Shown here in pieces: positions 44,764 to 54,101 of a stretch of 64,000 nucleotides of DNA (position 1 is the first letter of the stretch; every line of letters starts with the position of its first letter). The notes beneath the pieces were generated by a model that did not search any database, was not told where the DNA came from, and worked only from the letters and a program-made list of their open reading frames with translations. Made by a program: the position numbers and the translations under genes. The DNA comes from Curvibacter delicatus NBRC 14919 (GTDB lineage Bacteria; Pseudomonadota; Gammaproteobacteria; Burkholderiales; Burkholderiaceae_C): NCBI RefSeq assembly GCF_001592265.1, contig NZ_BCWP01000009.1:1-64000 (forward strand), in the 5' to 3' direction.

Positions 44764-45600
44764 ATGGACGGCCTGCAACCCTTGATCGACTTCGTGCACC
44801 AGCACCCGCGCCTGCTGGTCATCACTGGTGCCGGGTGCAGCACCGCTGCCGGCATCCCCGACTACCGCGACGAACACGGCGCCTGGAAACGTCGTGAGCC
44901 GATGCGCTACCCAGTGTTTGTGGGCGACATGCTGGCACGCCAACGCTACTGGGCACGCAGCATGCTGGGCTGGCCCACCATGGCCGGTGCGCAACCCACC
45001 GCCGCGCACCACGCGCTGGCGCAGCTGGAGCGTGCCGGCCGCATCGTGCAGCTGGTGACGCAGAACGTCGACGGCCTGCACCAAGCCGCTGGCAGCAGCA
45101 AGGTGGTGGACCTGCACGGCCGCATCGACACCGTCTGTTGCCTCGGCTGCGGCACCCGCAGCCCGCGCCGCGCACTGCAGGAGGAACTGATGGCGCGTAA
45201 CCCAGCCTGGCTGGCGCTGGACGCACACAGCCTGCCCGATGGCGACGCCGACCTAGAGGACCTCGACTTCGCCACCTTCGACGTGCCCGCCTGCCCGCAC
45301 TGCGGTGGCGTGCTCAAGCCGGACGTGGTGTTCTTTGGTGAGAGCGTGCCGCGCGAGCGCGTGGCGGCGGTGCGTGAGGCACTGGCGCAGGCCGATGCCG
45401 TGCTCGTGGCTGGCTCGTCCTTGATGGTGTATTCGGGTTACCGCTTTGTAGAGGAAGCGGTGAAGGCGGGCAAGCCGGTAGTCGCGGTGAACCGGGGACG
45501 GACGCGAGCAGATTCTGTCTTGGGTCTCAAATTGGAAGCGGACGTAGGCCGCGCACTAGCCGCGCTTGCTTCGTTGCATGCCATCGAGCCTGCGGCGTAA
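44764..45600 (+). CDS. SIR2 family NAD-dependent protein deacylase (class II-like sirtuin)
   Basis: Removes acyl groups from lysine using NAD+. The 278-residue protein has the NAD site VITGAGCSTAAGIPDYRDE, the TQNVDGLHQAAGSSKVVDLH segment with the catalytic His, and four zinc Cys (CCLGC and CPHC). GGVLKPDVVFFGESVP and VAGSSLMVYSGYRFVEEA follow. The overall type resembles mitochondrial SIRT4-like members, so delipoylase or other deacylase activity is possible. The start MDGLQPLIDF is supported by the family start. Confidence 0.92.
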   Translation: MDGLQPLIDFVHQHPRLLVITGAGCSTAAGIPDYRDEHGAWKRREPMRYPVFVGDMLARQRYWARSMLGWPTMAGAQPTAAHHALAQLERAGRIVQLVTQNVDGLHQAAGSSKVVDLHGRIDTVCCLGCGTRSPRRALQEELMARNPAWLALDAHSLPDGDADLEDLDFATFDVPACPHCGGVLKPDVVFFGESVPRERVAAVREALAQADAVLVAGSSLMVYSGYRFVEEAVKAGKPVVAVNRGRTRADSVLGLKLEADVGRALAALASLHAIEPAA

Positions 45601-45723
45601 GACGGCCTCTTGTTGTTGATCGACCGTCAGCTAGCGCTGGCGGTCTGTCAGCGTCAAGAAGAACAGACGTTCAACGTTTGAGCTAAGGTGCGAGTCGGCT
45701 CCAGCGAAGGATTAGCGATGTGC

Positions 45724-45924
45724 CTACTTGCGCGCTGCATCGACTTCTTTTTGATAAGCATCGTGGGACATCCCGGCGTCCTTGAGGCAACGGTCACGTG
45801 CGTCGCCATCAGCTTGTTTCATGCACTCGGTGCGCTGTGCATTGCGGCCTGTGGCGTAGAGCTGCTGTGACGAGCAGGCTGCCAAAAGTAGAGAGACAAA
45901 AATGAGGGCGATTGGTGTGCGCAT
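45724..45924 (-). CDS. Small lipoprotein of unknown function
   Basis: A 66-residue product beginning MRTPIALIFVSLLLAAC, a clean lipoprotein signal with lipobox L-A-A-C. The short mature part (SSQQLYATGRNAQRTECMKQ, then ADGDARDRCLKDAGMSHDAY) has two Cys that could form a disulfide. I do not recognise a named family. It is convergent with the sirtuin gene. Confidence 0.7.
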   Translation of the reverse strand: MRTPIALIFVSLLLAACSSQQLYATGRNAQRTECMKQADGDARDRCLKDAGMSHDAYQKEVDAARK

Positions 45925-46197
45925 GTTGCGAGGGCGTAACGTGATACAGGCAGCAAAAACGCAGAATAGCATGGACGGATGTTCGCTAGCGCCTCCCTTG
46001 CTGCAAGCCAAGCGGTTGTTTTATTTGAAGAATTTCGTTGAATGAACATATCGGAGACCCAAGCTCATAACAACCGACGGAACCCCGCGATGTAACGGCC
46101 GGCTGGCGTTGCCAGCGCATAGCAGGTTCATTCGCCATGAGGCTCATTGAGCAACCGTTTTGGGAAGAATTGGCAATGTCGGCTAGTGGCGGCGGAT
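45925..46197. other. Gene-poor stretch in an accessory region
   Basis: No coding frame with family resemblance. A GCTGGC-GTT-GCCAGC stem-loop at 46102-46116 lacks a T-run. It is AT-richer than its surroundings and lies between the small lipoprotein and the KTSC-tail remnant; it may hold the lipoprotein promoter (just above 45924). Confidence 0.4.
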
Positions 46198-46275
46198 TCA
46201 ACCGGTCAGCGACAAACCTTTGTCACCACCAAGCAAATCCCGAAACCTCTGCGCCGCAGCCTCCGCCCCCGAGTC
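46198..46275 (-). pseudogene. Remnant resembling the C-terminal tail of the nearby KTSC protein
   Basis: In one minus-strand frame the 25 codons before a TGA read DSGAEAAAQRFRDLLGGDKG and five more residues. This is very like the tail GAEDAAQKFRDLFGGGE of the KTSC protein at 46909. No KTSC domain or start precedes it; the GFA gene does, in a different frame. Codons differ at many synonymous sites, so it is old rather than a recent copy. Confidence 0.5.
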
Positions 46276-46285
46276 CAGCGTAGGC

Positions 46286-46702
46286 TCAGGTCGCCTTCGG
46301 CGGCACCCGATCCGCGGGATGGTTGACGCCGTCGTTGGTGGGGACGTGCGGCAGCAGGTAGGGGTCGATGCCCTCCAGGCAGCCGACGTTGTAGCCGTAC
46401 TGTTGAGGGTTGGAGCGCCGCTGGTGATGGGTGTAGATGCCGCAGACGCCACAGAAGTAGTGCCTGGCGACCTTGGTGTTGAACTGGTAGAGCCGCAATG
46501 CCTGCTCACCCTGTACCACGCGGATGCCGTCAAGCGGCACGGAACCGACGATGGCGCCCTTGCGGCGGCAGATGGAGCAGTTGCAGCGACGCGGATCAAC
46601 GATACCGTCCGGCAGGCTGAGTTCCAGTACGACGGCGCCGCAGTGGCAGGACAGCCGGTGCTTGGGTTGGACGGCTACGCCGCCGACGGATTTGATGGAC
46701 AT
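46286..46702 (-). CDS. GFA/CENP-V family zinc protein
   Basis: A 138-residue member of the glutathione-dependent formaldehyde-activating (GFA) fold with the zinc Cys pattern SCHCGAVVLEL, CNCSICRRKGAI and FCGVCGIYTHHQ. Most members of this size have no demonstrated enzyme activity. It is flanked by a KTSC-tail remnant and a KTSC gene, all leftward. Small genes of this kind are often accessory. Confidence 0.87.
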   Translation of the reverse strand: MSIKSVGGVAVQPKHRLSCHCGAVVLELSLPDGIVDPRRCNCSICRRKGAIVGSVPLDGIRVVQGEQALRLYQFNTKVARHYFCGVCGIYTHHQRRSNPQQYGYNVGCLEGIDPYLLPHVPTNDGVNHPADRVPPKAT

Positions 46703-46908
46703 TGCAACTCCATGAGGGCGGATGGCCGCCCGACGTGATGCGGACCGCGAAGTACGGAACGCCTGGAACCGGCGACCTCATGCCGGCCGCCCGCTTTGTT
46801 GTCGAGTGCCTGATTTATAGCTGAAATGCCGCCAGCCTCCGGCCTTCGTGATGACATCACCGACCCTGCCAACCGCAGGAACGCGCGTGCCGGCTGAATC
46901 GCGAGGCC

Positions 46909-47184
46909 TCATTCCCCGCCGCCAAACAGATCCCGGAACTTCTGAGCCGCATCTTCCGCACCCGTGTTCTTGCTCATCGGCGTGCCCTTCGGATACTCCT
47001 CCGCAATGCGGTCTTCCCAATAGGTGGTGGGATACGGCGCGCTGCACAGACGGCGAAACACTTCCTGCGGCACGTGCTTGTAGGCGCGCACCGTCTTGTC
47101 GTCCCAGTGCAGCTCGAGCTGCTGGGTGCTGGCGTCGTAGTCGGCGCGGCGGATGCGCCCGTTGGTGAAGGTCTTGCTCTGCAT
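46909..47184 (-). CDS. KTSC-domain protein
   Basis: A 91-residue protein whose N-terminal 65 residues are a KTSC domain (YDASTQQLELHWDDKTVRAY, then KHVPQEVFRRLCSAPYPTTY). KTSC domains occur alone or fused to lysyl-tRNA-synthetase-like and phage proteins, and their role is unknown. The tail GAEDAAQKFRDLFGGGE recurs as a fragment 640 bases away. It is preceded by a family-1 repeat copy. Confidence 0.82.
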   Translation of the reverse strand: MQSKTFTNGRIRRADYDASTQQLELHWDDKTVRAYKHVPQEVFRRLCSAPYPTTYWEDRIAEEYPKGTPMSKNTGAEDAAQKFRDLFGGGE

Positions 47185-47250
47185 GTTGGGCTCCGAAGGG
47201 AGCTCGCGACGGGGCGGGCCCTGCCGGATCGTCGCACATCCCAGAGCCGC

Positions 47251-47309
47251 TCCTGTTTTGATAGCTGGTGGCGCTTATTTAAAAAGCCCAAACGACCGAT
47301 TTGACTTGG
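47251..47309 (+). repeat. Dispersed repeat family 1, copy beside the ABC-operon terminator
   Basis: tcctgttttgatagctggtg, gcgcttattt and cgaccgatttgacttgg align with the family, including its right end tttgactt. It lies between the KTSC gene and the operon terminator. Confidence 0.75.
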
Positions 47310-47338
47310 AAAAAGACAGCACCCACAGGTGCCGTCTT
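47310..47338 (-). terminator. Terminator of the ABC importer/phosphodiesterase operon
   Basis: Leftward, AAGACGGCACC-TGTG-GGTGCTGTCTT is followed by TTTCC. The long stem has one mismatch and lies 43 bases after the phosphodiesterase stop. Confidence 0.85.
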
Positions 47339-47381
47339 GGCCGCCCCAACCAGCACGGAGCCGCAGCGCCGATGCCCCGCC

Positions 47382-48173
47382 TTACTCGCCGAGCCAGAAG
47401 CGTTCGCTGCGGTCGAGGAAGTCGTGCACGTGGACGGTGACCGTGTCTTCACCCAGCAGCACCACGCCGTACTGTGGCGGCTCGTGGCTGCCACCGATCT
47501 TGGGCGTGTCGTCCAGCCGCAGCGCCACCTGGTGGTTGGTGCCGCGCAACGTGGAGTACGGGATGCCGAGCCAGGAGCCGAAGATGGGCCGGTGCACGTG
47601 GCCGAAGAACAGGTGGCGGATGCGGTGCTCCTGCCCCTGCAGGGCGCGCCGCAGCGGTGCGGGGTCGAGCAGGGCGATGCGGTCCATGGACGGGATGCCG
47701 AGCGCGAAGGCCGGGTGGTGCATGAAAAGCAGCACCGGCTCGTCGCTCTGCGCCAGCCGCTCGGCCAGCCACTGCGCGCGCTGTTCGCACAGCACGCCGT
47801 GGCTCACGCCGGGTTCGTTGGTGTCGAGGAAGAGGCCGCGGTAGCCACCGATGGCCACCTCGTACTGCACGAAGCCGTTGGCGTCCACCGGCACCTGCGG
47901 GAAGTGCTCGCGAAAGCGCTCGCGGCTGTCGTGGTTGCCCAGGATGGGAAACACCGGCATGGGCAGGCGGCCGAGCTGCTGCGCGAGCTGGCGGTAGGCG
48001 TCCGGGTGGCCGGTGTCGGCCAGGTCGCCGGTGACAACGCACAGCGCGGCGTCGCCATGCTCTGCGATCACGCTGTCGATGCAGCGGGCCAGGCGGCGGT
48101 ACGGGTCGAGCCCGTAGAGCGCCTGCCCCTGCGCCACCAGGTGCGTGTCGGTGATGTGGATGAACTTGAACAC
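47382..48173 (-). CDS. GpdQ/CpdA-type metallophosphodiesterase
   Basis: A 263-residue binuclear metallophosphoesterase. Metal ligands are in ITDTHLV, VTGDLADTG, GNHDSRERF, FMHHPAFALG and FFGHVHRPIFG, the class III cyclic nucleotide/glycerophosphodiesterase pattern. No signal peptide is present, so it is cytoplasmic. It is the last gene of an operon with a Ugp-like ABC importer and a HAD phosphatase. That favours cleavage of an imported phosphodiester such as a glycerophosphodiester over cAMP, but cAMP hydrolysis is not excluded. Confidence 0.87.
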   Translation of the reverse strand: MFKFIHITDTHLVAQGQALYGLDPYRRLARCIDSVIAEHGDAALCVVTGDLADTGHPDAYRQLAQQLGRLPMPVFPILGNHDSRERFREHFPQVPVDANGFVQYEVAIGGYRGLFLDTNEPGVSHGVLCEQRAQWLAERLAQSDEPVLLFMHHPAFALGIPSMDRIALLDPAPLRRALQGQEHRIRHLFFGHVHRPIFGSWLGIPYSTLRGTNHQVALRLDDTPKIGGSHEPPQYGVVLLGEDTVTVHVHDFLDRSERFWLGE

Positions 48174-48190
48174 GATGCGGTCTCTCCTCT

Positions 48191-49453
48191 TCAGCGCGGT
48201 AGCAGGGCCTGCACGTCGCGCGTCATGGTGGCCAGCGCCTTGTCCGGGGCCACGTCCTTGGCCACCACGGTCTGGATGTGGTCCTTGATGACGTCGGTGA
48301 TCTTCAGGCCGCTCTCACCCGGGAAGGCATACCAGCCGGTCAGCACCGGCAGCTGCTTGATGGCGGTGAGGTAATTGGGGTTCTGCTCGTAGAAGGGCTT
48401 GAGCAGGGCCGGGTCGTTGGCCGGCAGGGCGTTGGCCGGGAAGTAGCCGGTGCCCTTGACCATGACGGTGGCGCCCTGCGGGCCGGTGGCGAACTTGATG
48501 TATTCCCAGGCGGCTTTCTGCTTGGCCGGGTCCTTGGCGAACAGCATTGCCACATTGCCGCCGGCGGGCAGGCGGCCGTTCTTCTCGATCGGCATGCGCG
48601 CGGTGCGCAGGTCAAAGCGCTTGCCGACCTGCTTGGTGGTCAGCCCCAGGCGCGAGGTGGAGGTGACCAGCACGGCCAGATTGCCGGTGATGAAGTCCTG
48701 GTTGGCGTTGCTGAAGGAGATGTTGCGCATCTCGCCTTCGTTCACGGCCTTGGCGAAGGTCTGCATGGCGGTCTTGCCGGCAGCACTGTCGAAAGCCACC
48801 TTCTTCTCGTCCGGCGTCAGCATGGTGCCGCCGTTGGAGAAGACCAGTGCCTGCCACATCCAGTTGCCGGTGATCTCCCAGTCCATGTGCAGGCTGTGGG
48901 TGCCGGGGTTGGCGGCCTTGGCTTTCTTCGCTACCTCGACGATGCCGTCCCAGGTGGCGGGGAACTGCTCGGGAGTGACGCCGGCCTTGCGCACCAGGTC
49001 GGCATTGAAGTAGACGATGGGGGTGGAGAGCGAGAAGCCGATACCGACCTGCTTGCTGCCGATCTGGCCCAGCGAGAGCAGCGCCTTGTCGTAACCCATC
49101 TTGCCCCAGTCCTTCTCGGCCTGGATGAGCGGAGTCATGTCGACGGCAATGCCGCGGTCGACGAACACGCGCTGGCGGTTCAGGCCCTGGTAAGACACGT
49201 CGGGCAACTGGTTGGTAACCGCCTGGCGCAGCGCCTGCTGCGTAGCTTCCTCGTAGCCCGGCGTGGACGCACGGAAGACCACCTTGTACTGCGGGTACTT
49301 CGCCATGAAGTCCTTGGCGATCTTCTCGTGCACGTCCTTGAAGATTTCCGGGTAGGGGTAGTCCACGACGATTTCCAGCGGCTGCTGCGCATGCGCCCAG
49401 CCGCAAGCCAGCAGCACGCCGGCTGCGATGGATTTCAGGACAACTCGTTTCAT
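48191..49453 (-). CDS. ABC importer solute-binding protein (UgpB/sugar type)
   Basis: A 420-residue periplasmic receptor with signal peptide MKRVVLKSIAAGVLLACGWA ending in HAQ. The mature part is a family-1 extracellular binding protein (VVDYPYPEIFKDVHEKIAKD, GLNRQRVFVDRGIAVDMTPL, GYFPANALPANDPALLKPFY). UgpB-like folds bind sn-glycerol-3-phosphate or sugars. The start at 49453 has AAGGAG eight bases upstream; a GTG nine bases earlier would bury that site. It is fifth in the six-gene leftward operon. Confidence 0.9.
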   Translation of the reverse strand: MKRVVLKSIAAGVLLACGWAHAQQPLEIVVDYPYPEIFKDVHEKIAKDFMAKYPQYKVVFRASTPGYEEATQQALRQAVTNQLPDVSYQGLNRQRVFVDRGIAVDMTPLIQAEKDWGKMGYDKALLSLGQIGSKQVGIGFSLSTPIVYFNADLVRKAGVTPEQFPATWDGIVEVAKKAKAANPGTHSLHMDWEITGNWMWQALVFSNGGTMLTPDEKKVAFDSAAGKTAMQTFAKAVNEGEMRNISFSNANQDFITGNLAVLVTSTSRLGLTTKQVGKRFDLRTARMPIEKNGRLPAGGNVAMLFAKDPAKQKAAWEYIKFATGPQGATVMVKGTGYFPANALPANDPALLKPFYEQNPNYLTAIKQLPVLTGWYAFPGESGLKITDVIKDHIQTVVAKDVAPDKALATMTRDVQALLPR

Positions 49454-49510
49454 GGGATGCACTCCTTGATGGATGAAGGGAGAAAGAAAGGGAAACGGAA
49501 AGAGGAAAGA

Positions 49511-50356
49511 TCAGCCTTTGACGCCGGTCAGCGTCACGCCTTCGATGAAGCGCTTCTGGGCCGCGATGAACAGCAGCAGCAGCGGTGCCGTGATGAGCAC
49601 GGTGCCGGCCATGAGCGGGCCGTAGTTGATGCCGGCCTCCTCGTTGCGGAAGAACATGGTGCCCAGCGGCGGCGTGGCCAGCTCGGGGGAGGAGATCACC
49701 AGCAGCGGCCAGAAGTAATCGTTCCAGTGCCAGACGACCGAGAAGATGGCGAAGGCAAACAGCGCCGGCACGGCAGTGGGCAACATCACACGCCAGACCA
49801 GCTCGAACTCGCTCATGCCGTCCAGGCGCGCGGCGTGCACCAGGTCGTCCGGCACGGTGCGGAAGAACTGGCGCATCAGGAAGATGCCGAAGGCCGAGAT
49901 GGAAAACGGCACGATCAACGCCGACATGGTGTTCAGCATGCCCAGGTGGTGCAGCATCACATAGGTCGGAATGGCCGTGGCCTGGTGCGGGATCATCAGC
50001 GCCAGCAGCACCAGGCGCCAGGCCCAGGTCTTGCCGCGGAACTGCAGCTTGGCAAAGGCGTAGGCCGCCGGCAGCAGCACCACGATCTGCAGCACCAGGA
50101 TGGCGGTACAGACCAGCAGGCCGTTCCACAGGTAACGCAGCAGGGGCACACGCGTCAGCGCCTCGGTGTAGTTCTCCACCAGCGCCAGCCGCGTGGGCAA
50201 CAACGTCAGTTCGCGCGTGAACACCTCGTCCATCGGCTTGAGGGAGGTCAGCACCATCCAGATGAAGGGCGCCAAGAAGACCAGCGCACCCGCCATCAGC
50301 AGCAGGTGGCGCAGCGCGCGGAAGAGGAAGGTGCGTGCGGAGAAGGTGAGCATCAT
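49511..50356 (-). CDS. ABC importer permease, MalG/UgpE type
   Basis: A 281-residue inner-membrane subunit with six helices and the cytoplasmic EAA-type loop ARLDGMSEFELVWRVMLPTA that docks on the ATPase. TVPDDLVH precedes this loop. It starts 10 bases after the first permease. Confidence 0.92.
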   Translation of the reverse strand: MMLTFSARTFLFRALRHLLLMAGALVFLAPFIWMVLTSLKPMDEVFTRELTLLPTRLALVENYTEALTRVPLLRYLWNGLLVCTAILVLQIVVLLPAAYAFAKLQFRGKTWAWRLVLLALMIPHQATAIPTYVMLHHLGMLNTMSALIVPFSISAFGIFLMRQFFRTVPDDLVHAARLDGMSEFELVWRVMLPTAVPALFAFAIFSVVWHWNDYFWPLLVISSPELATPPLGTMFFRNEEAGINYGPLMAGTVLITAPLLLLFIAAQKRFIEGVTLTGVKG

Positions 50357-50366
50357 CGGGCGTTCT

Positions 50367-51239
50367 TCAGGCGTAGTGGGTCTTGCGTTCCATGGCGCTG
50401 TGCTGCACCTGGGTCAGGAAGAAGATGCCGGCGATGAACACCACCGTCATGGCGCTGGCGTAGCCCATGCGGAAGAAGCCGAAGCCTTCGGCGTAGATGG
50501 TGTGCAGCAGCACCTCGGTCGACTTGTTGGGACCGCCGCGCGTGAGCACGTGCACGGTGTCGAACACCTGCAGTGCGCGGATGGCGCAGACGGTGACGAC
50601 GAACAGCGTGGTTGGCCCGAGCAGCGGCCAGGTGATGCGGCGGAAACGCTCGCACGGGTGCGTCACGCCGTCGAGCGCCGCCGCGTCGCGCACGTCCTGC
50701 GGAATGCTCTTGAGGCCGGCAAGAAAAAGCACCATCGCCAGCCCGGCCATCTGCCACACGCCAATGGCCGCCAGCGAGTACAGCGCCAGCCGGCGGTTGT
50801 TGAGCCAGTCCTGCGGCTGCAGGCCGACCCACTGCAGCATGTGGTTCACCAGCCCGGCGCTCGGGTGCAGCAGGAATTGCCAGACCACGGCCATGGCAAT
50901 CAGCGTCGATGCCACCGGCATGAAGAAGGCGGTGCGGTAGAAGCCGCGCAGCTGGGTGTCGGATTCGATCAGCAGCGCCGTCCCCAGGCCGATGGCCACG
51001 GCACCGGCAGTCACCAGCACGAGGTAGAGCAGCGTGTTGGCGAGCGACTGGCGGAACACCGGGTCGCTCCAGAGTTCGGCATAGTTGGCCAGGCCGACCC
51101 AGTTCAGCGTGGCGGCGCCGAACTGCCAGTCGGTCAGCGACAGCATGGCGACGACGGCCACCGGCCCGAGCAGGAACACAAGCAGCAGCACCGTGGCCGG
51201 TGACAGCAGCAGCAGGGTATTGAGCGGATGCACGCGCAT
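50367..51239 (-). CDS. ABC importer permease, MalF/UgpA type
   Basis: A 290-residue permease with six helices. The EAA loop is DVRDAAALDGVTHPCERFRR followed by ITWPLLGP, and the C-terminal TRGGPNKSTEVLLHTIYAEG is typical of this family. It lies between the ATPase (16-base gap) and the second permease. Confidence 0.92.
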   Translation of the reverse strand: MRVHPLNTLLLLSPATVLLLVFLLGPVAVVAMLSLTDWQFGAATLNWVGLANYAELWSDPVFRQSLANTLLYLVLVTAGAVAIGLGTALLIESDTQLRGFYRTAFFMPVASTLIAMAVVWQFLLHPSAGLVNHMLQWVGLQPQDWLNNRRLALYSLAAIGVWQMAGLAMVLFLAGLKSIPQDVRDAAALDGVTHPCERFRRITWPLLGPTTLFVVTVCAIRALQVFDTVHVLTRGGPNKSTEVLLHTIYAEGFGFFRMGYASAMTVVFIAGIFFLTQVQHSAMERKTHYA

Positions 51240-51255
51240 GGTCAGCCCCGTGCCT

Positions 51256-52411
<1,156 letters not shown>

Positions 52412-52419
<8 letters not shown>

Positions 52420-53128
52420 GGCAGTTCTCCGGAGAAGAGGTCAGGACGTTGGACAGCTGGCCGAGCAGCCAGGGAGTGAACGTGTCGTAGTGGTCGAAGC
52501 CCGTCACCTGGGGCAGCAGGTCGGCCGGCTGGCCGGCGTAGCCCGCGCGGTGGGCCGCGAAACGCACGCCGGCGGCTTCGGCGCAGCGTGCATCCATGGC
52601 CGAGTCACCGACGAACAGCACCTGCGCGGCCGGCACATCGAGCTGCTGCAGCACGCGCAGCAGCGGGTCGGCCGCCGGCTTGGGCCGCGCAGCATCACCC
52701 AGCCCGACCACGGCATCGAAACCGATGTCGAGCCCGGTGCAGGCCAGCAGGGCTTCAATGGAAGGCCGGTCGCGGTTGCTGCACAGGCCAAGCAGCAGGC
52801 CCTGCGACTTGAGTTCCGCCAGCAGGGCCGGCACACCGGCGTAAGGCGTGGCCTGGGCCAGCCAGTGCTGCGCATAACGGGTGAAGTAGCTGGCCTCCAG
52901 GGCGCTGGCCTGCTCGGCCGCGGCCGCCTCGGCCTGCAATGCCAGCGCGTGTTGGAACATCGGCCCCAATCCCTCGCTGAGCGCCGGCCGCAACCGGTCC
53001 GCCGGCACCGTGCGCAGCCCGGCTTCGGCCAGCACCTCATTGGCCGCCGCGGCCAGGGAAGGCAGGGTGTCGAGCAGCGTGCCATCGACATCGAAGACGA
53101 CTGCTCGGATATGATCGTTTCTGTTCAT
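52412..53128 (-). CDS. HAD family phosphatase (Gph-like)
   Basis: A 238-residue subfamily I HAD hydrolase. The nucleophile motif is VVFDVDGTLLDTLPS, motif II LGLCSNRDRPSIEALL, the motif III Lys in AARPKPAADPLL and motif IV VLFVGDSAMDA. It resembles phosphoglycolate phosphatases, but it heads an importer/phosphodiesterase operon rather than lying near trpE or rpe. A role in dephosphorylating the imported product is therefore inferred. Starts at 53158 and 53137 are in frame; 53128 is chosen as the family-like beginning (MNRNDHIRAVVFD). None has a clear ribosome site. Confidence 0.85.
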
Positions 53129-53150
53129 ATTAGCCATGTTATGAACAGAA
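53119..53150. promoter_or_regulatory. Perfect inverted repeat, probable DeoR-family operator
   Basis: TTCTGTTCATA (53119-53129) and TATGAACAGAA (53140-53150) are exact reverse complements separated by 10 bases, so the half-sites lie 21 bases apart on the same face of the helix. It lies at the 5' end of the HAD gene and upstream of the divergent DeoR gene. Confidence 0.7.
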
Positions 53151-53243
53151 GGTGTCATTTTGATGACTCAGCCTGAATCTATAGTGGCCGTACGCCCGGG
53201 CCTTGCACGGCCCGATCTGACCGTCTGAACTGCCCCGCCGCCC

Positions 53244-54038
53244 ATGCTCAAAGCCGCACGCCACAAGGAAATCGTCGCCCTCGTCCAGGGCGGCGGCATC
53301 GTCGAAGTCAATGCCCTGGCACAGCGTTTCCAGACCTCGCCCATCACCATCCGGCGCGACCTGATCGAGCTGCAGGAACGCGGCCTGCTGGAGCGCACGC
53401 GCGGCGGCGCTGTCTCCGGTGAGGTGATTGCCGAGGGCTGGGCGCGTTACGAGAGCATCAGCTACGCCGAGCGCGAGCGCGAGCAGTTCCGTGAAAAACG
53501 CGCCATTGCGGAACTGGCGGCGCAACTGGTGTCGGACGGCGACTGCATCCTGGTCAACGGCGGCACCACCTCGCGCCACCTGGCCGAGGCGCTGCGCGGC
53601 CACCAGAACCTGCACGTTGTCACCAACGGCCTGACAGTGGCCATGGAGTTCGCACGCAGCCAGAACGCCGCGGTCTACCTGCTGCCGGGCATGGTGGACT
53701 TCAGGAAGATGACCTCGGTCAGCCGGCCGGCGCCGGGCAGCTTCGACGACATCACGGTGCGGGCCGCGTTCCTCGGCGTGCACGGCATCTCGCCGGCCGG
53801 CATCGGCATGCTGTCGCCGGAAGAAGCCGCGATGAACCGCGCCTTCATCGAGGCTGCCCAGACCGTCAACGTGCTCGTCGATTCATCCAAGTTCAACTCG
53901 CAGGCGATCTTCCGCATCTGTGAAATGAACCGTGTCACCCGGGTCGTGACCGATACCGGCATTGCGCCCGCAACACGCCAGGCACTGGAAGCCCTTGGTA
54001 TCGAGGTCTTGCTGGCCTCCCCAGAAGAAGCCGCCTAG
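53244..54038 (+). CDS. DeoR/GlpR family transcriptional repressor
   Basis: A 264-residue repressor. The DeoR helix-turn-helix is VEVNALAQRFQTSPITIRRD with LQERGLLERTRGGA. The sugar-phosphate-binding DeoRC domain has ILVNGGTTSRHLAEAL, VVTNGLTVAMEFARS and VDSSKFNSQAI. It is divergent from the ABC/phosphatase/phosphodiesterase operon and very likely regulates it through the palindrome at 53119-53150. The inducer is probably a phosphorylated sugar or glycerol phosphate. Confidence 0.92.
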   Translation: MLKAARHKEIVALVQGGGIVEVNALAQRFQTSPITIRRDLIELQERGLLERTRGGAVSGEVIAEGWARYESISYAEREREQFREKRAIAELAAQLVSDGDCILVNGGTTSRHLAEALRGHQNLHVVTNGLTVAMEFARSQNAAVYLLPGMVDFRKMTSVSRPAPGSFDDITVRAAFLGVHGISPAGIGMLSPEEAAMNRAFIEAAQTVNVLVDSSKFNSQAIFRICEMNRVTRVVTDTGIAPATRQALEALGIEVLLASPEEAA

Positions 54039-54101
54039 TTTCGCGCCGACGCGCGCGCCACTGTGGCGGCGCTTTTGCATGCCATGACCTACGATGCGGC
54101 C

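Noticed and set aside
45601-45723. Possible integron attC site (ttcaacgtttgagctaagg)
   Set aside because: No matching second core site or pairing arms, and no integrase; a hairpin at about 45622-45646 is short and lacks a T-run.
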